From positions 1 through 64,000 of the forward strand of contig RPFO01001919.1 in NCBI GenBank assembly GCA_009746045.1: a stretch of DNA of 64,000 nucleotides, written 5' to 3'. The stretch's first letter is position 1. Every line of letters starts with the position of its first letter. The notes beneath the pieces are model-generated. The model was given only the letters and a program-made list of their open reading frames with translations. It ran no database searches and was not told where the DNA came from. Source of the stretch: Mesostigma viride (Eukaryota; Streptophyta; Mesostigmatophyceae; Mesostigmatales; Mesostigmataceae). Below, piece after piece: positions 10,783 to 43,686 of this stretch. The position numbers and the translations under genes were made by a program.

Positions 10783-12440
10783 TTACTCCTTTTCAAAGAT
10801 CTTGGCATGGGCAAGGCTAACCTTGTCTGACATCCTTGCAGTCTGACGCCCGTGAAGCGACCAAGTGCCTGCAATGGTAGGCGTGAAAGGCAGAGCGATC
10901 CAAGTAAGAAGCATGCCATGCGCCACCATCAGACACCAAGGTCACGAAGGGTAAAACCTTTGGCAGGCGATGCTGACATTTACCAACTTGTATTGAGAGG
11001 CACTACCAATTCATAGGCGTTACCATTAGGCACTACCAATTTATAGGCAATACCAGTAGGCACTACCAACTTACAACCCCCATTCCTCCCTCCAAGCATA
11101 CAATCCGCCCGCCTCCCCCAAGCCTCTCAAGGCTTGGAAGGCAAGCCTAGGAAACCATCACGGCATCTGCCGTCGTCGACTGCGGCATGGTCGCCAATGC
11201 TGGAAACAACGGTGCTAGCTAACAACCGCCAACGCCACGTGTTGCAAAGTCGAGATCCGGCTTCACACCACAGTGTATTAGCTCCCCGGGTCATAGGCCC
11301 GGAATTTTGCATTTCCAATTCCCAAGATAATTTCACGTAATCCAAACAGTAAAAAAACATGGTACTGTGCAGGGCAAGTGGCATGCCTTATAGCAGACCT
11401 TGCTAATGAAGGTCGTTCGTCTGCCGCGCGTGTCTGAAAATGTTTGTGGCGACTGCTTCGCTCGGAAAACCTACGCTGCCGGGAATAGTTGATATTCCAA
11501 GTATCGGCAGGTAGCACTGCCCTCGACGACTGGGCATTCGGTCTGGTCGTTACGGCAAAAGCTGAGGGGGCAATCGACTCCATGGGCTAAAATATTAGAT
11601 TGACTCAGGCTCGAATTGTATTGAGCTGTTGCTGACCTCAAAAAGTGTGGCCTTAGCCGGACATGGCAGCCAAACATCTGTACATGTCACATGTAAACTT
11701 CTGTACGAGCAAATTTGATGCACGTGCCATCCCAGTCCCCTTCTCGGCGTGGCCCGCCAAATATTAATCGTTGGCAACCTGGGTCTTTAATTTTCACACC
11801 ATGCTGCATGTAGTCGGGGATCACCTAGTTTTGCCGTGCCTGATGTCAAACACCGTGCCTGATGTCGCGTGATCCACATATCAAATGAAAAATAATGCAT
11901 AAGATTTTCTCCATGGCCGATACAGGGCCGATAATTAAGTAATCGCCACACCACGAGCCGGTATGCTGGCAGCCCCGTTCCAGCGTGGCTGGCGTTGGTT
12001 GGATCTCAACCTGACGTACTCCAATGGGCGCGGTAACTGCCCCGAAGCCACAAACCAACCGGCCACGCCAGGTGGGGCTACCGCGGTGACTGGCAGGACG
12101 AGTTGTCCAGGCGGTCAGTCGAGAGACGAGCGGTAGTTGGGTCTTGGCCAAGACGCGGCGACCATTGAATGCGGTTGGCGAGTGCACCACGAGGCTGTCA
12201 CGAGATCAACTGGCCGCACGCGTTGCTCCAAGCCGAGAGATAGAGGACTAGAGACGGAGAGCCGCTCGCCAGGCTGGTGTTGTAATTAACAGCAACTTTG
12301 CGACGTGCCCCGCGGTGTCGGTAATGAGCCATACTTGTCCCCGCGGTCCTGCTCTGGGGTAGAGCAGCTTGGTGTTCCAGTCGTCGAAGCTAGTGCCCAT
12401 TGATTTATCTCACTCCCGGGAGTAGTAATTGCTAATAAAG

Positions 12441-20399
<7,959 letters not shown>

Positions 20400-21784
20400 G
20401 CGGCCGCGGTGGTAATCCCCTGAGGTGTCGAACGCGATGAATCTACTCGGAGAGATGTTGATGAGCCGAAACACTGGGAAAATGTGAGGGAAGACTCGGA
20501 GAGATCTTCATGAAATAAGGCTGCGAGAGGGGGTTTGTGGAGGTCAGCGAAAGAGAGGGTTTTGCACGGTCTACGCCTTGTGACGTCATTAGAACCCAAA
20601 TACATGATTCATGTAGAACACACTCACGTACCTGTTTTCAGATTACGGGCCGTGTTGCGGTGCTCTTGTCCCTGCGGTGGGCGCGGCAGGAATCCCTAGG
20701 AGCAGGGACGGGTCCCTGAGATGGTCATGTGATTTGATGGGGATGGAGGACGGCGTCGGGTGGCCTGATGGGTACTTTTGAGGTGGGCAGCCATCGCGGC
20801 GCCCCGGTGGGTTGAGGAATTCATGTTTGACGGGGGCGCTTCTTGGCTCACTGGCGATTTCACTGGCGATTCATGGCGGGGGAAGAAGTTGGCAGCGCGT
20901 GCCAGGGAGGGAGCCCGGGACGGCTGGCAGAACCTGGTTTGTGTCGGCTTGGTGGACGTCTCTCGGCATGCCATGGTGACCATCTGGCATTTGAAGTATG
21001 ACCCTTTTTCAAGAAGTCCAAGTTTTGGAGGTTGTTTTGAACAAACTTTTAATGGAATTTGGATCGGGGGGGCATGGATATTTCAATATTGGCAGGGGAT
21101 GCACCTGGCCTGGTTCAATATCGGCAGGGCACCTGTTGGTTTGCCACTTGACATTCCTGCATATGCGGCTCGTATCCTTGGGAGTATCCAGCATTCCACA
21201 GCAGCTCCCCCATACGCTTGGGTGCTCATCAAGTGTGGGCAATCTCTGTTCTGCCACCATGCGGAGGAGCTATTGTGGACCGGCAACACGCGTCGACACA
21301 CTGGAATCCATGCTTACTTGCCGCGTAAATTGTAGTCCTGGGTGATGCCATACATGCGTGGGCAATCGTCAAGTTTGGGGCACATCAAAGGCTGGCAGGA
21401 GCGGTTCTCTGTCTTGTCGCAGAGGCAAGGATGAGTGTGTTATATGGTTTTGCCCTGTGCCAGGTTTCCTGATCTGGACATGAAAAATGTGTCATGCAAT
21501 TGTCGGATTGTTGGCAGCCACCTGGACTGCTGATGTCTAAAACTTGATGCGGATGGGGTCCATGACTTGGTTGCCACCTGACTTTGTTGAACAGGTGTAT
21601 TAGGGTTAGTTTACTGTAGAATGATCTTCACACATGTCACATAATAATACGCTACGCTGTGTTTTCACAGTTTCAGTAGTCTGTGTGCTGTGCTACCTTG
21701 CTAATATTGCAGTTCGAAGTATTGAAAGACGATCTACACATGAAGGCATTGGCCAATAACCTGTCAATTCATGGCGTATGTAAA

Positions 21785-22000
21785 TTCTGATTTGGCACGC
21801 CGCAAAGGTGAAAACCATTTGCGTTCAGTGCCGGTCCGCGGGAAACGCGATCTGCAAATGAATCCAGGCCGGAATCGAACTGGGGACCTCTCGCACCAAT
21901 TTTGCTGACTATAGGACGGACGTCTCCGTCGATCCTAAGGCATCGCCAACTGACACCTACAGTCGTCCGCAAAAGTTCTCCTTTCCGGGGAGTGATGTAA
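21785..22000 (-). mobile_element. S3 short retroposon (tRNA-related SINE-like)
   Basis: It has the block GCAAAGGTGAAAACCATTTG, the CGCGG-rich stem region, and on the minus strand GGTCCCCAGTTCGATTCCGG, a good tRNA box B. Other copies are at 47975-48185, 48575-48805 and 49410-49615, with a fragment at 5385-5475. Confidence 0.78.
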
Positions 22001-22564
22001 AGTTCATATTCTGATCGAGTGCCCTCGTCGAGATATTAAACGATCGACCGGACCCCGCAAATTTAATTTACTACCTTGGCTGTATTGGCTTTGGCCTATT
22101 TTATGCTAAGGGGCCATAGCGCTGAGCCATTTTCGCGCCATGTCTTGTAGCCCATGCATGCAACTATATCCGATGTTTTTTGCAACGTCACCCACATCTG
22201 TTCGGTGCTGCCCCTTGGCACAAGCTCTACAAACAGGTCGTGGACCGGCTGGATCGCATAGTATCTCCGCACATCTGAACCCTGTGATGCCAGATCTCCT
22301 TTGCGGCCGTTCCGAGCTTGGCCCTGGATTCGTTGTCCACATCGTAGCGTCGCTGCAGCAACACGATGTTTTCTGGCATCCGCGGGCTTTTGGTTCCCGC
22401 CGCACATTTGAAAGTGCTGTCCTCCGCCTTTTTGCCTTTGCACCGTGTGCAGTTCTTGGACGTTTGGAATCATGGCATGGCTAACGTGATGACTGACTAG
22501 CTACCTTTTCAGTGGTTTTCCATTTGCGGGTATTTCCTCGTAAATGGTGGGAGAGCGATCGCAG

Positions 22565-22850
22565 CAATGGTGCTCACCACTAGACACTCCCGGCCAGCCA
22601 GTAGGCTCGAAACACACGCCCTGATCAAGCATGCTGTTTCCGGCCCCACCGTCTAGGTCATCTAGTCGCTCTACACGTAAGCCAACCATAATTTCATGAT
22701 CAATGCACAAGGATACACATTTCCATCACCATTCATCTTCATCATCCTGAACGACTCGAACACGCGGACAAGATAACGGCAGGCTCGAGCTACCATGGTC
22801 CGGATTCTCCCGATTTCTGGCCTGCGCTGGTTGTCTCCTTGATATCAAGT
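22565..22850 (-). mobile_element. S2 short retroposon, near full length
   Basis: It runs from CTAGACACTCCCGGCC through the GTTTCCGGCCCCACCGTCTA block to the constant terminus CTGCGCTGGTTGTCTCCTTG. I treat that terminus as the 3' end because shortened copies elsewhere keep it. Confidence 0.75.
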
Positions 22851-23683
22851 CAACTGGAAATCGACGTCTAGTTGTCCAGTATCAATCTTAGCGCCATATG
22901 ATCCATGCGCAGGATCCTCGCGCGCGGAGATCTATACGTTCCGCGCCGCTAAGCTGCATATACTCAAATTTGAAGAGGCGTTCTATCAGACGGGCCCAAG
23001 TCTACGATTGTAGACCGGTCTCTCGCCAGTATGCCTTAACAAGAAAGATCATGCATACATGGTTGCATGTCAAATTTATATCAAGGATTTGACTAAATCG
23101 ATCACCAAGACAACAATTATGTGCATAGATCGTGCAATTAATATTTTACGAATTAATTCGGTGCATGCATGCGTCGATCCAGGAATAGTTGTCGATCCCT
23201 ATAAATGTACATGTCTATAGTACAACGCGTACATCATGTACGGTGTCTAGTGATGCGCGCCCATGCTTTCGATGCACCCCATATGCGCAGATTGCCTAGC
23301 TGAGTATCATGGATGGCCATGCACTTAGTTTACACCGGTTCCTCCATGTTGTGCAGCAAGCAGCAGCCAACAATCAGTCTAACATTTTTATGACAACTGG
23401 ATGCCTAAACGGGCGCTGACAACAAGTCCGGGCACGCATCAACAAAGTGCCTGCGAGGGCTTGCGCACACCTCATCAGCGACTGACTAAAAGAACTCCCG
23501 TGCCTTGTGGCGGGACTGCGGGGGCTCCACAGAATTGCATGCATGTGGATGCACCACATGCTGCATGACACTGGCACCTCAACCAACTGCTGCGAGACCA
23601 GCTATACAAACGCAACCGGCTATGCCACTGGAACCTGGCTTCAAGGTTTGGGGGTTCCCTCATTGGACATTAGACCACCAATC

Positions 23684-23764
23684 GTATAAACAGCATCGAG
23701 CTACCATGGTCCGGATTCTCCTGATTTCTGGCCTGCGCTGGTTGTCTCCTTGGTATAAACAGCA
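23684..23764 (+). mobile_element. 57-bp S2 tail flanked by a 12-bp target-site duplication
   Basis: GTATAAACAGCA occurs at 23684-23695 and again at 23753-23764. Between them is only the last 57 bp of S2, ending in GGTTGTCTCCTTG. This is the pattern of a 5'-truncated retroposed copy. Confidence 0.88.
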
Positions 23765-23903
23765 GGCCACCTTCATTGCTTCGCTGGCCATCACAGTTCA
23801 CGGTCTTGGGCAATAACAACTGGATTATCTAGTAGCTTATCTAGTAGCTTGTCGAACCACTTGTTGCTTTTGCTTGCCTCTAGTAATTCATCAAGTAGCT
23901 TAA

Positions 23904-26900
23904 TTAGAGAGCACCCGCGGACTTGAGCATTGGCACCAGCTGGCCGCTACCCTCCAACTTGAATGTGTCTGCACGCACAGACCACGTGTAGAAAACGGAC
24001 AAGGGTTGGCCCACACAGGGGACGCGGGAGCACCGGAACAGCGCGACACACACGTCAGGAGTGAGTGTGTTTAATTTTCGGTGCTGGAAGCCACAGGCAG
24101 GCCGGCGTGCGGGCGGGGCAGGTGCGCATAATGGCTCATTGATACCACCCGGCCTGTTCCAGGCAGCACCGTGTTCCGCAAAGGCAATCCTTTCCACACA
24201 CCTTTCCACACACCTTTCCGCACATTTTTCCACACAACATGGGTTTGCCACGCATCTTCCTTGCCATATCAAGGAGACAACCAGCGCAGGCCAGAAATCG
24301 GGAGAATCCGGACCATGGTAGCTCGAGCCTGCAGTTATCTTGTCCGCGTTTTCAAGTCGTTCAGGATGATGAAAACGAATGGAGATGGAAAGGTGTAGCC
24401 TTGTGCGTTGAAATTATGGCTGGCTTACGTGTAGAGCGACTAGATGACCTAGACGGTGGGGCTGGAAACAGCTTGCTTGATCAAGGCGTGTGTTTCGAGC
24501 CTAACTGGCCGGGAGTGTCTAGTGCCTTGCCATATGTTCACAGTACACATATTGCTCAGGCTTCATAACACCGTCCTATACATGACTATTACTATAACCA
24601 TACTTAGTAGCATATACCAGTACCATTGCCAGCGTTGCGTCAGTGTGCTCCGCGAGCGTAGGATGATGCAACTCTTGCCCGGCCAATCACTCTTTGCCAA
24701 CCAGACGGGGCGGAGGAGGGTAACAGAAGTCACGAGAGTCAGCTTTAGACTTGCTGCCGAAACGGTGGACTGTGCCAGAAGGTGGAGGAAGGCTACAACT
24801 TGACGGAAGGCTACAACAAGTGCGGGAACCAACCCCTTTACCACAGTGGCAGGGGGGTATATAATTTCAACCGCAGCGTTCACGTTCTGACTTACCATCG
24901 CAGCCCCCGATGTGCTTCCCGCCGATGAATACGCTGGGAACCTGCAGGAGCAGGGACCCACATGGGGGCGGGGGGGGGGGGGGGGCTTCAAGAGGAGCAT
25001 CAGAAAGAGGAAGGCAGAAATAGGGCAGATGGCCACAAACACGTACGGCACATGCAAGCTTCGCCATGGAAGGAGGCACAAAGCGGGAGGGAAGAGAGAG
25101 CTAGGGGGAAATAAAACGAAACAACAGTACAAAAAGGAAGGGAGAAGAATGTGTGCGTGGTCCGGAGTAGACAATGAGGACGAACAGCACGATGCACGCA
25201 ACATGATGGGACATGGTCAGGAAGAGGCCACATACACATTTAGGTCGGCATCAACTTGAATAAATGCCACAAGAACGCAAAATAAACCATGTACAAAAGC
25301 CATTCGAGTTTGAAATCGAAGAAACAATCAGGAGCTCCGAAACAAACCCGACACCAGTGAATCTCCAGTCCCTGGGAACAATCAGATACCACAACGAGCA
25401 TGTCAACAAGCTCTCATGGGACACGCTAGAGCTCTGATGGGGCAAGCTGGAGCTCTAATGGGGCAAGCTAGAGCTCTAATGGGGCAAGCTAGAGCTCTAA
25501 TGGGGCAAGCTAGAGCTCTAATGGGGCAAGCTAGAGCTCTAATGGGACAAGCTCTAACGCGATACATTCCCCACACTTCCACTGCTGCACATCCTTGCGC
25601 CGGCACAAGTGCTGCATGGATGGATACACGCTTAGAGGAGCAATGGCGTACCCTCGCGAAACCTAGCCACGCCAAGCCCGATCAAGTCCGCCTTGTGCCT
25701 GTCCACACAAGCACCCCACGCCTAAGTGGATGAATTGATTTACACATAGACTGCGTCACGTGAGCAAAAGCCCTCAGTGTACCCCAATCCTACCCCAAGT
25801 CCATTCCAGTGCGTTCCATAGCGCAACCATCCCATGTCGTGACCACGTTCACTCTTCACTCCATGCAACCATGTGCAGTCAAGCTCATTTGATCACAAAG
25901 ATGCTCGTTTCGAGCGCAACCGCATGCCCACCGTTTTCTGGCCGGTCCATGCAGCCAGCGCGCTCTGGATCTGGTCCCCATCGTCTGCGCGGGGGCAAGT
26001 AAGCGGAGACAAACATTTACGACAGGTGACGACAGCTCCTTGCTCAATATGCAAACAAGTGATTCATTTCATAGGCACAAAGGCGGGTTGTTAACACACA
26101 AGCGACTTGTTTAATAAATCACGATTTTTATAAACCACATCTAGGTGGGTTGTTTAGTATTTGATTGCTTCCCTGCCGTGGTAAGCCCTAATCTCTTGGC
26201 TAATTTAGATGGGCTGATTCGGTCAATGGCCCCAACAAGCTGGCCGGTACCTCTCGTGTCTGGTCAAGGAAGAACTGGTTTATCTAATTTCAGTGATTGA
26301 AAGATCTGACGGGTGAGGACATACCTCTTGTGTCTAACTCAATGACGTCCGCCTTGACGCCCAGCTTTTGGAACAGGCCTTTTACGCGGGTGCAGTAGGG
26401 GCAGTATGTTTTGCTGCACCACGGGGCGACACATGGCGAGGGAATCGGCAACGAAAAAGGAGAGGGAGAGGGCCAAAGATTGTCAGCGAAAAACATGCAT
26501 ACACTTATTATTAGTTCAGGAACATTTGAACAAAGTCGAAGAGTGCTATAGCTATTTATGGCCAAGGTGCTATAACAACAACAAAAAAACTCACTTCCCA
26601 AGTTCTAACACTGACAAAGTGAGCTACCAATGGTTATTTTGATTGGTCCTCACCTCCTTTTCTAAAAAACCATATTTCTACGCAACGGTACAATAACGGT
26701 TGATCAACTTCATCACAGACGAGAAAAGCAGATGTCCAACAGGCACACTGTGGCTTACACAGAGGGAACTCACCGCCCCCAAAGGCAAAACATGTATTCA
26801 CAGTGTACACCATGCTATGAATGTCTACTTCGCCACGTCCCAGTAATCGTACACGTTTGCTTTCGTGCAAAAGCTGAAGCACCGATGGAAGGCAAGTAAT

Positions 26901-27349
26901 GCTATGATGCCCTTTCTGATCATTGCTCGGGGAATAATGCGAATTCCTGACGCAAGCAAGAACCTTATGAATTCGACCAGATGCCAGCGTACAAACAGCT
27001 TCAAACAGCAGCAAACACGCGCACGTGCCTAAATGTGTACGGTGCATACGCGGTTATTGCACGGTGCACTAAAGAAACTGGCCTCATTCCAAGAAACTCA
27101 GGGTCTGCCTTATTACGTATGCAGTTCAGATAAACTTTGCACGAATATCGGGCCAAACCGACTTGTTGATAAATTATAGCGGGCTCGGTATTGATGCAGA
27201 TGGTCACGGGTACCTCTCGCGAAGGTACTTCTAAATGTGTACCCTGTGAGCAGGTGCGATCCAAACGGCATTTCACAAGCGGTCAAACGCAATTACCTGA
27301 AGACAGCGACCTTGACTGACGCGACGAAAGCCTTGACGTCAAACTTCAT
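23904..27349 (-). CDS. Glutaredoxin, class I, CPYC active site
   Basis: Glutaredoxins use glutathione to reduce disulfides and glutathionylated proteins. The gene is complete in five exons on the minus strand: 27349-27297, 26413-26325, 25984-25932, 24941-24896 and 23968-23904. All junctions are GT-AG and in phase, giving 101 residues. The start is AAAATGAAG at 27349. The protein shows the catalytic CPYC motif at residues 22-25 inside KTYCPYCTRVKGLF, the ELDTRDDGDQIQ stretch, the cis-Pro segment TVPSVFIGG at about 65-73, and the glutathione-binding GGCDD at 77-81. No targeting leader is visible, so a cytosolic protein is most likely. Length and motifs match plant GrxC proteins. Only the C-terminal segment after GGCDD is somewhat unusual (TFKLEGSGQL). 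Confidence 0.96.
24259..24535 (-). mobile_element. S2 short retroposon with 11-bp target-site duplication
   Basis: CCTTGCCATAT is present at 24259-24269 and 24525-24535. The element between (about 255 bp) has the constant end CAAGGAGACAACCAGCGCAG at the left, so its sense strand is minus. It lies in glutaredoxin intron 4. The segment at 24410-24510 also resembles a tRNA on the plus strand (TAGAGCGACTAGATGACC, GTTTCGAGCC), which is the opposite strand to that expected for a SINE promoter. Confidence 0.88.
25416..25548. repeat. 21-bp minisatellite, six copies
   Basis: The unit is AATGGGGCAAGCTAGAGCTC plus T, repeated with few changes. It lies in glutaredoxin intron 3 and contains the AGCT palindrome twice per unit. 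Confidence 0.93.
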
Positions 27350-27560
27350 TTTCTCGGCTTGTCGACTTCGACAGTAAGCACGTGGGGCACAAAATATATC
27401 CTCGGCTTTTACTGGTGTGAGTTGTGACCCAATTATTATTAACTCAACCATCAGATACATTCTGATGTGGAGTCTTCCCCGACGTCATCCTCCATCGATG
27501 ATTCTTCTGGGGTGTTGCGAACGGCAGCAGAAGAATCGGTGAATTCCTTTGATATTTCGA

Positions 27561-27634
27561 CATGTGCCACGTGTCGCCATTCGATATTTGTTACGTGCTC
27601 AAGAGTTCGATATGTGCCACGTGTCGCCATTCGT
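27561..27634. promoter_or_regulatory. Direct repeat with ACGTG cores upstream of glutaredoxin
   Basis: Two copies of ATGTGCCACGTGTCGCCATT, about 52 bp apart, each preceded by TTCGA, lie about 220-280 bp upstream of the glutaredoxin start. CACGTG is the plant G-box core. A regulatory role is inference from position only. Confidence 0.4.
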
Positions 27635-29119
27635 GTTTGGCATCAATGGCACGGCACTTCCGCGCAAAATGCCAAGCAGAGAGCAAACGAGAGCAAAAAA
27701 CGAGTTGGATGTGAGTGATGACCGACGACTGGAGCTGTTGAAGCCAACCGCCTGGCCGAATTCTTGTTTCGCGTATCGTTCCCATAGCAACCAGAAAGCA
27801 CGGCAATGCACGCGGGAGGCACGTGCCTCAAACGCAGTAGTTATTCGAAAGTGTGACTTGGGGTAACGATAACACTTGCCGTATTAATTAGGGAATTTCA
27901 GACGCACTTGCACTGCTATTCTTCGCAGTTGGGCTGTAGTTGGGATGCCTTCGGATCGCGATACCCGTTTAATCGCGAAAAATTCGCCAGTGCTTATGCG
28001 TTCTAATTCTAAAAGCGTACTAAATTCCACTTTCGAAGGGCCCTGCGCACACGGCGGATGCATAGTGCACAGTTTTCACCACGTGATTGCCTCCATTAGC
28101 AAACGCACTAGCGGCCAAAATCCGAAAGTCTCCCGTGATCCTGGACATTTGTGTACACAGTTCCCTAGTCCGCTGTGTGTCGTCGGACTGCCGCGATCAT
28201 CAATCAAGTTGATGGCATGAATTTATACCCTGTTCATTGTGCGCAGTGGACTGCATGCTAGCATAAGCTAGAAGTTCTGTGCCGGCAATGGATGTACGGT
28301 ATAAGCGACATTTCATGACGAATAAGAATCTGGAGATGAGGGCACTACCACTGTTGCACTTCAGTTCAGCTAGGTTATTGCCAGGTTGTAGCCGTCCCCC
28401 CTTTCAGCTGTCCCATTTGTTACCAAGGCAACTTCCAGCTATTCTTGCTGGTCCATTTGTGGGCCAGGGTGACTCGCCGTTTTGCGTGCCTCCTTGCATG
28501 CACGTGCACCAACCCACAAGCACATGCTAATTGCACTCCAACCCTGGGGCCATCGTGGGGCAGGTTTCACACCGGAAGTCAGTCCGTGTAAGTAAACACT
28601 TGTGTGTCATGGGCAGAGGCATGAATGCCTCGAAGTACAACATGCTAACCTCATTATAATAACACAAAACGTATTCAAATCGTAGCCGACTCGTACTAGT
28701 TAGTACGAAAATTGGGGCGTCCTGCACATTAATAAAACACATGCTCGGCCGGTTGGGGAGGCATGGAGCACCCGAGTGTTTTTTATCCTTGAGTGTGCCC
28801 AGCGGGCAGGGGGCCGGGCACATGTCCAAGGCGAGTCCCTGACTGATGGATACAGGTAGCTTGCTATAGCTGTCAAGATATAGTGCTCATGTACTTTGCA
28901 ATACTGTGCACCAACGCAATCAGCGGGAAGCCCCGTCCTGCAAGCGGATTCTCAATTGAATCATCAAACACGATAGAAAGGCAGGTCTAGGCATGGTTGG
29001 CAGAAGCGGAAAAGATAGACTGGAATGCCGATCCATCCGACCGATGCTGGTCATCACAATGGCTTATGTACACGCTCATTGTCTCCCATTGCAAGGCCGG
29101 CGGGAACGAAAACACGTGC

Positions 29120-30215
29120 GTTCTAATCGATATACACGTCGCTCTACCCGTAAGCCAGCCATAATTTCAATGAACAAGGCTACACATTTCCATCTCCATT
29201 CATATATTCATCATCCTGAACGACTCAAAAACGCGGACAAGATAACGACATGCTTGAGCTAGCGAGGTCCGGATTCTCTCGATTTCTGGCCTGCGCTGGT
29301 TGTCTACGCGATCGATAACCAGCGCAGGCAAAAAATGTTTGCATAATTGTACACATGCATGCGAAGAGAAAGCTGATTCCCCTCCCCCTGACCCCCCCCC
29401 CCCCCCCCCCCCCCCCGCCCCCCCCGGCCCTCCTCGTTCTATGAGATAAGCTGCATGGGATGACGTTGTACCGCAAGGTATGAGATGTACATGTATATTG
29501 CACTTGGCATGAGACGACGTCATGTATCAACGGGAGTGCATGTGCAAATGACTGTCCATTTACTGGAATTCCAAGAGTAAAACATTATTTGGTACGATAC
29601 TGGATTCGAACACAGGACCTCTTGCATGATTTCGCGGCTATTAACTAGGGTCTCCGGATCCGAAGGCATCCCAAGCTATAGCTCAACTGCAAAAATGCTA
29701 GCTCTTTATCGGAGAGAGGTGCAAGTGTGTCCGAAATTCTCCAGTTAGGCTCGAAACACACGCCCTGATCAAGCATGCTGTTTCCGGCCCCACCGTCTAG
29801 GTCATCTAGTCGCTCTACACGTAAGCCAGCCATAATTTCAATGCACAAGGCTACACATTTCCATCACCATTCATCTTCATCATCCTGAATGACTCGAACA
29901 CGCGGACAAGATAACGGCAGGCTCGAGCTACCATGGTCCGGATTCTCCCGATTTCTGGCTTGCGCTGGTTGTCTCCTTGAAATTCTCCAAGATGAACCAG
30001 TGTCCAGATCGAATCTAACCGCTAGCCCCACGGGGGCAAATATGAGTAGGAGTACTACTAACTGGGTCACGCGGTACGGCGGAAGCCGTGCAAAGGTGAC
30101 TCATGGTTGACAACGGCTGGATATATTGTGGACCACAAGCCAGCACCTAGTAACCGGAATATCAACAAAACAACAATAAAAAGTTTTTTGCTACGATACT
30201 GGATTCGATTCCAAG
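29120..30215 (-). mobile_element. Cluster of S1 and S2 retroposon pieces
   Basis: A truncated S2 lies at about 29130-29310, an S1 at about 29590-29745, an S2 joined directly to it at about 29745-29985, then an S1 head at 30000-30115 and an S1 end fragment at about 30180-30215. The direct joins suggest insertion of one element into or next to another. Confidence 0.7.
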
Positions 30216-30429
30216 AGTGTATGCGTGCCTCAGCATTTGATAGAGGACACACAATTATTCAAGAGCATCGCCTAGGAAACTTTGGGAATGCTACGAAGTC
30301 AAGCTTGGTGCCATCCAACCCTTCCTCACACCCATCCTACCACAACTCCTCGATACCACAGGCCACAGCAAACGGTGCCAATGACACTACCACATCGCAG
30401 CTATCCTTGGGCAACCAAGCTCCATGCAG

Positions 30430-43686
<13,257 letters not shown>

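Larger units (their letters stand above)
9806..12440. other. Intergenic region between the divergent YidD and MRH-like genes
   Basis: It probably holds the unresolved 5' exon and promoter of YidD, for example around 9806-9870. It also holds the AT-rich repeat at 9895-10078, an S1 retroposon at about 10080-10375, a GGGGT array at 10675-10782, and otherwise unique sequence without a supported reading frame. The last few hundred bases up to 12440 should contain the promoter of the MRH-like gene, but I see no clear TATA element. Confidence 0.5.
20400..23903. other. Intergenic region with S3 and S2 retroposons
   Basis: It begins with the 3' flank of the MRH-like gene. Open frames at 20700-21340 lack coding character and I treat them as non-coding. 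An S3 copy lies at about 21785-22000, an S2 copy at about 22565-22850, and a short S2 tail with target-site duplication at 23684-23764. The remainder shows no supported feature. Confidence 0.55.
27350..30429. other. Intergenic region between glutaredoxin and ProRS, rich in retroposons
   Basis: It starts with the 5' flank of glutaredoxin; a direct repeat of ATGTGCCACGTGTCGCCATT lies near 27561-27632 and includes CACGTG-like motifs. S1 and S2 pieces fill 27870-28010 and 29120-30215, with a poly-C run at about 29390-29420. No supported gene is seen. The end is the 3' flank of ProRS. Confidence 0.6.

Noticed and set aside
20778-21335. 185-codon open frame after the MRH-like gene
   Set aside because: It has no recognisable motif, an odd composition and no splice or start context. 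It is most likely 3' flanking DNA.
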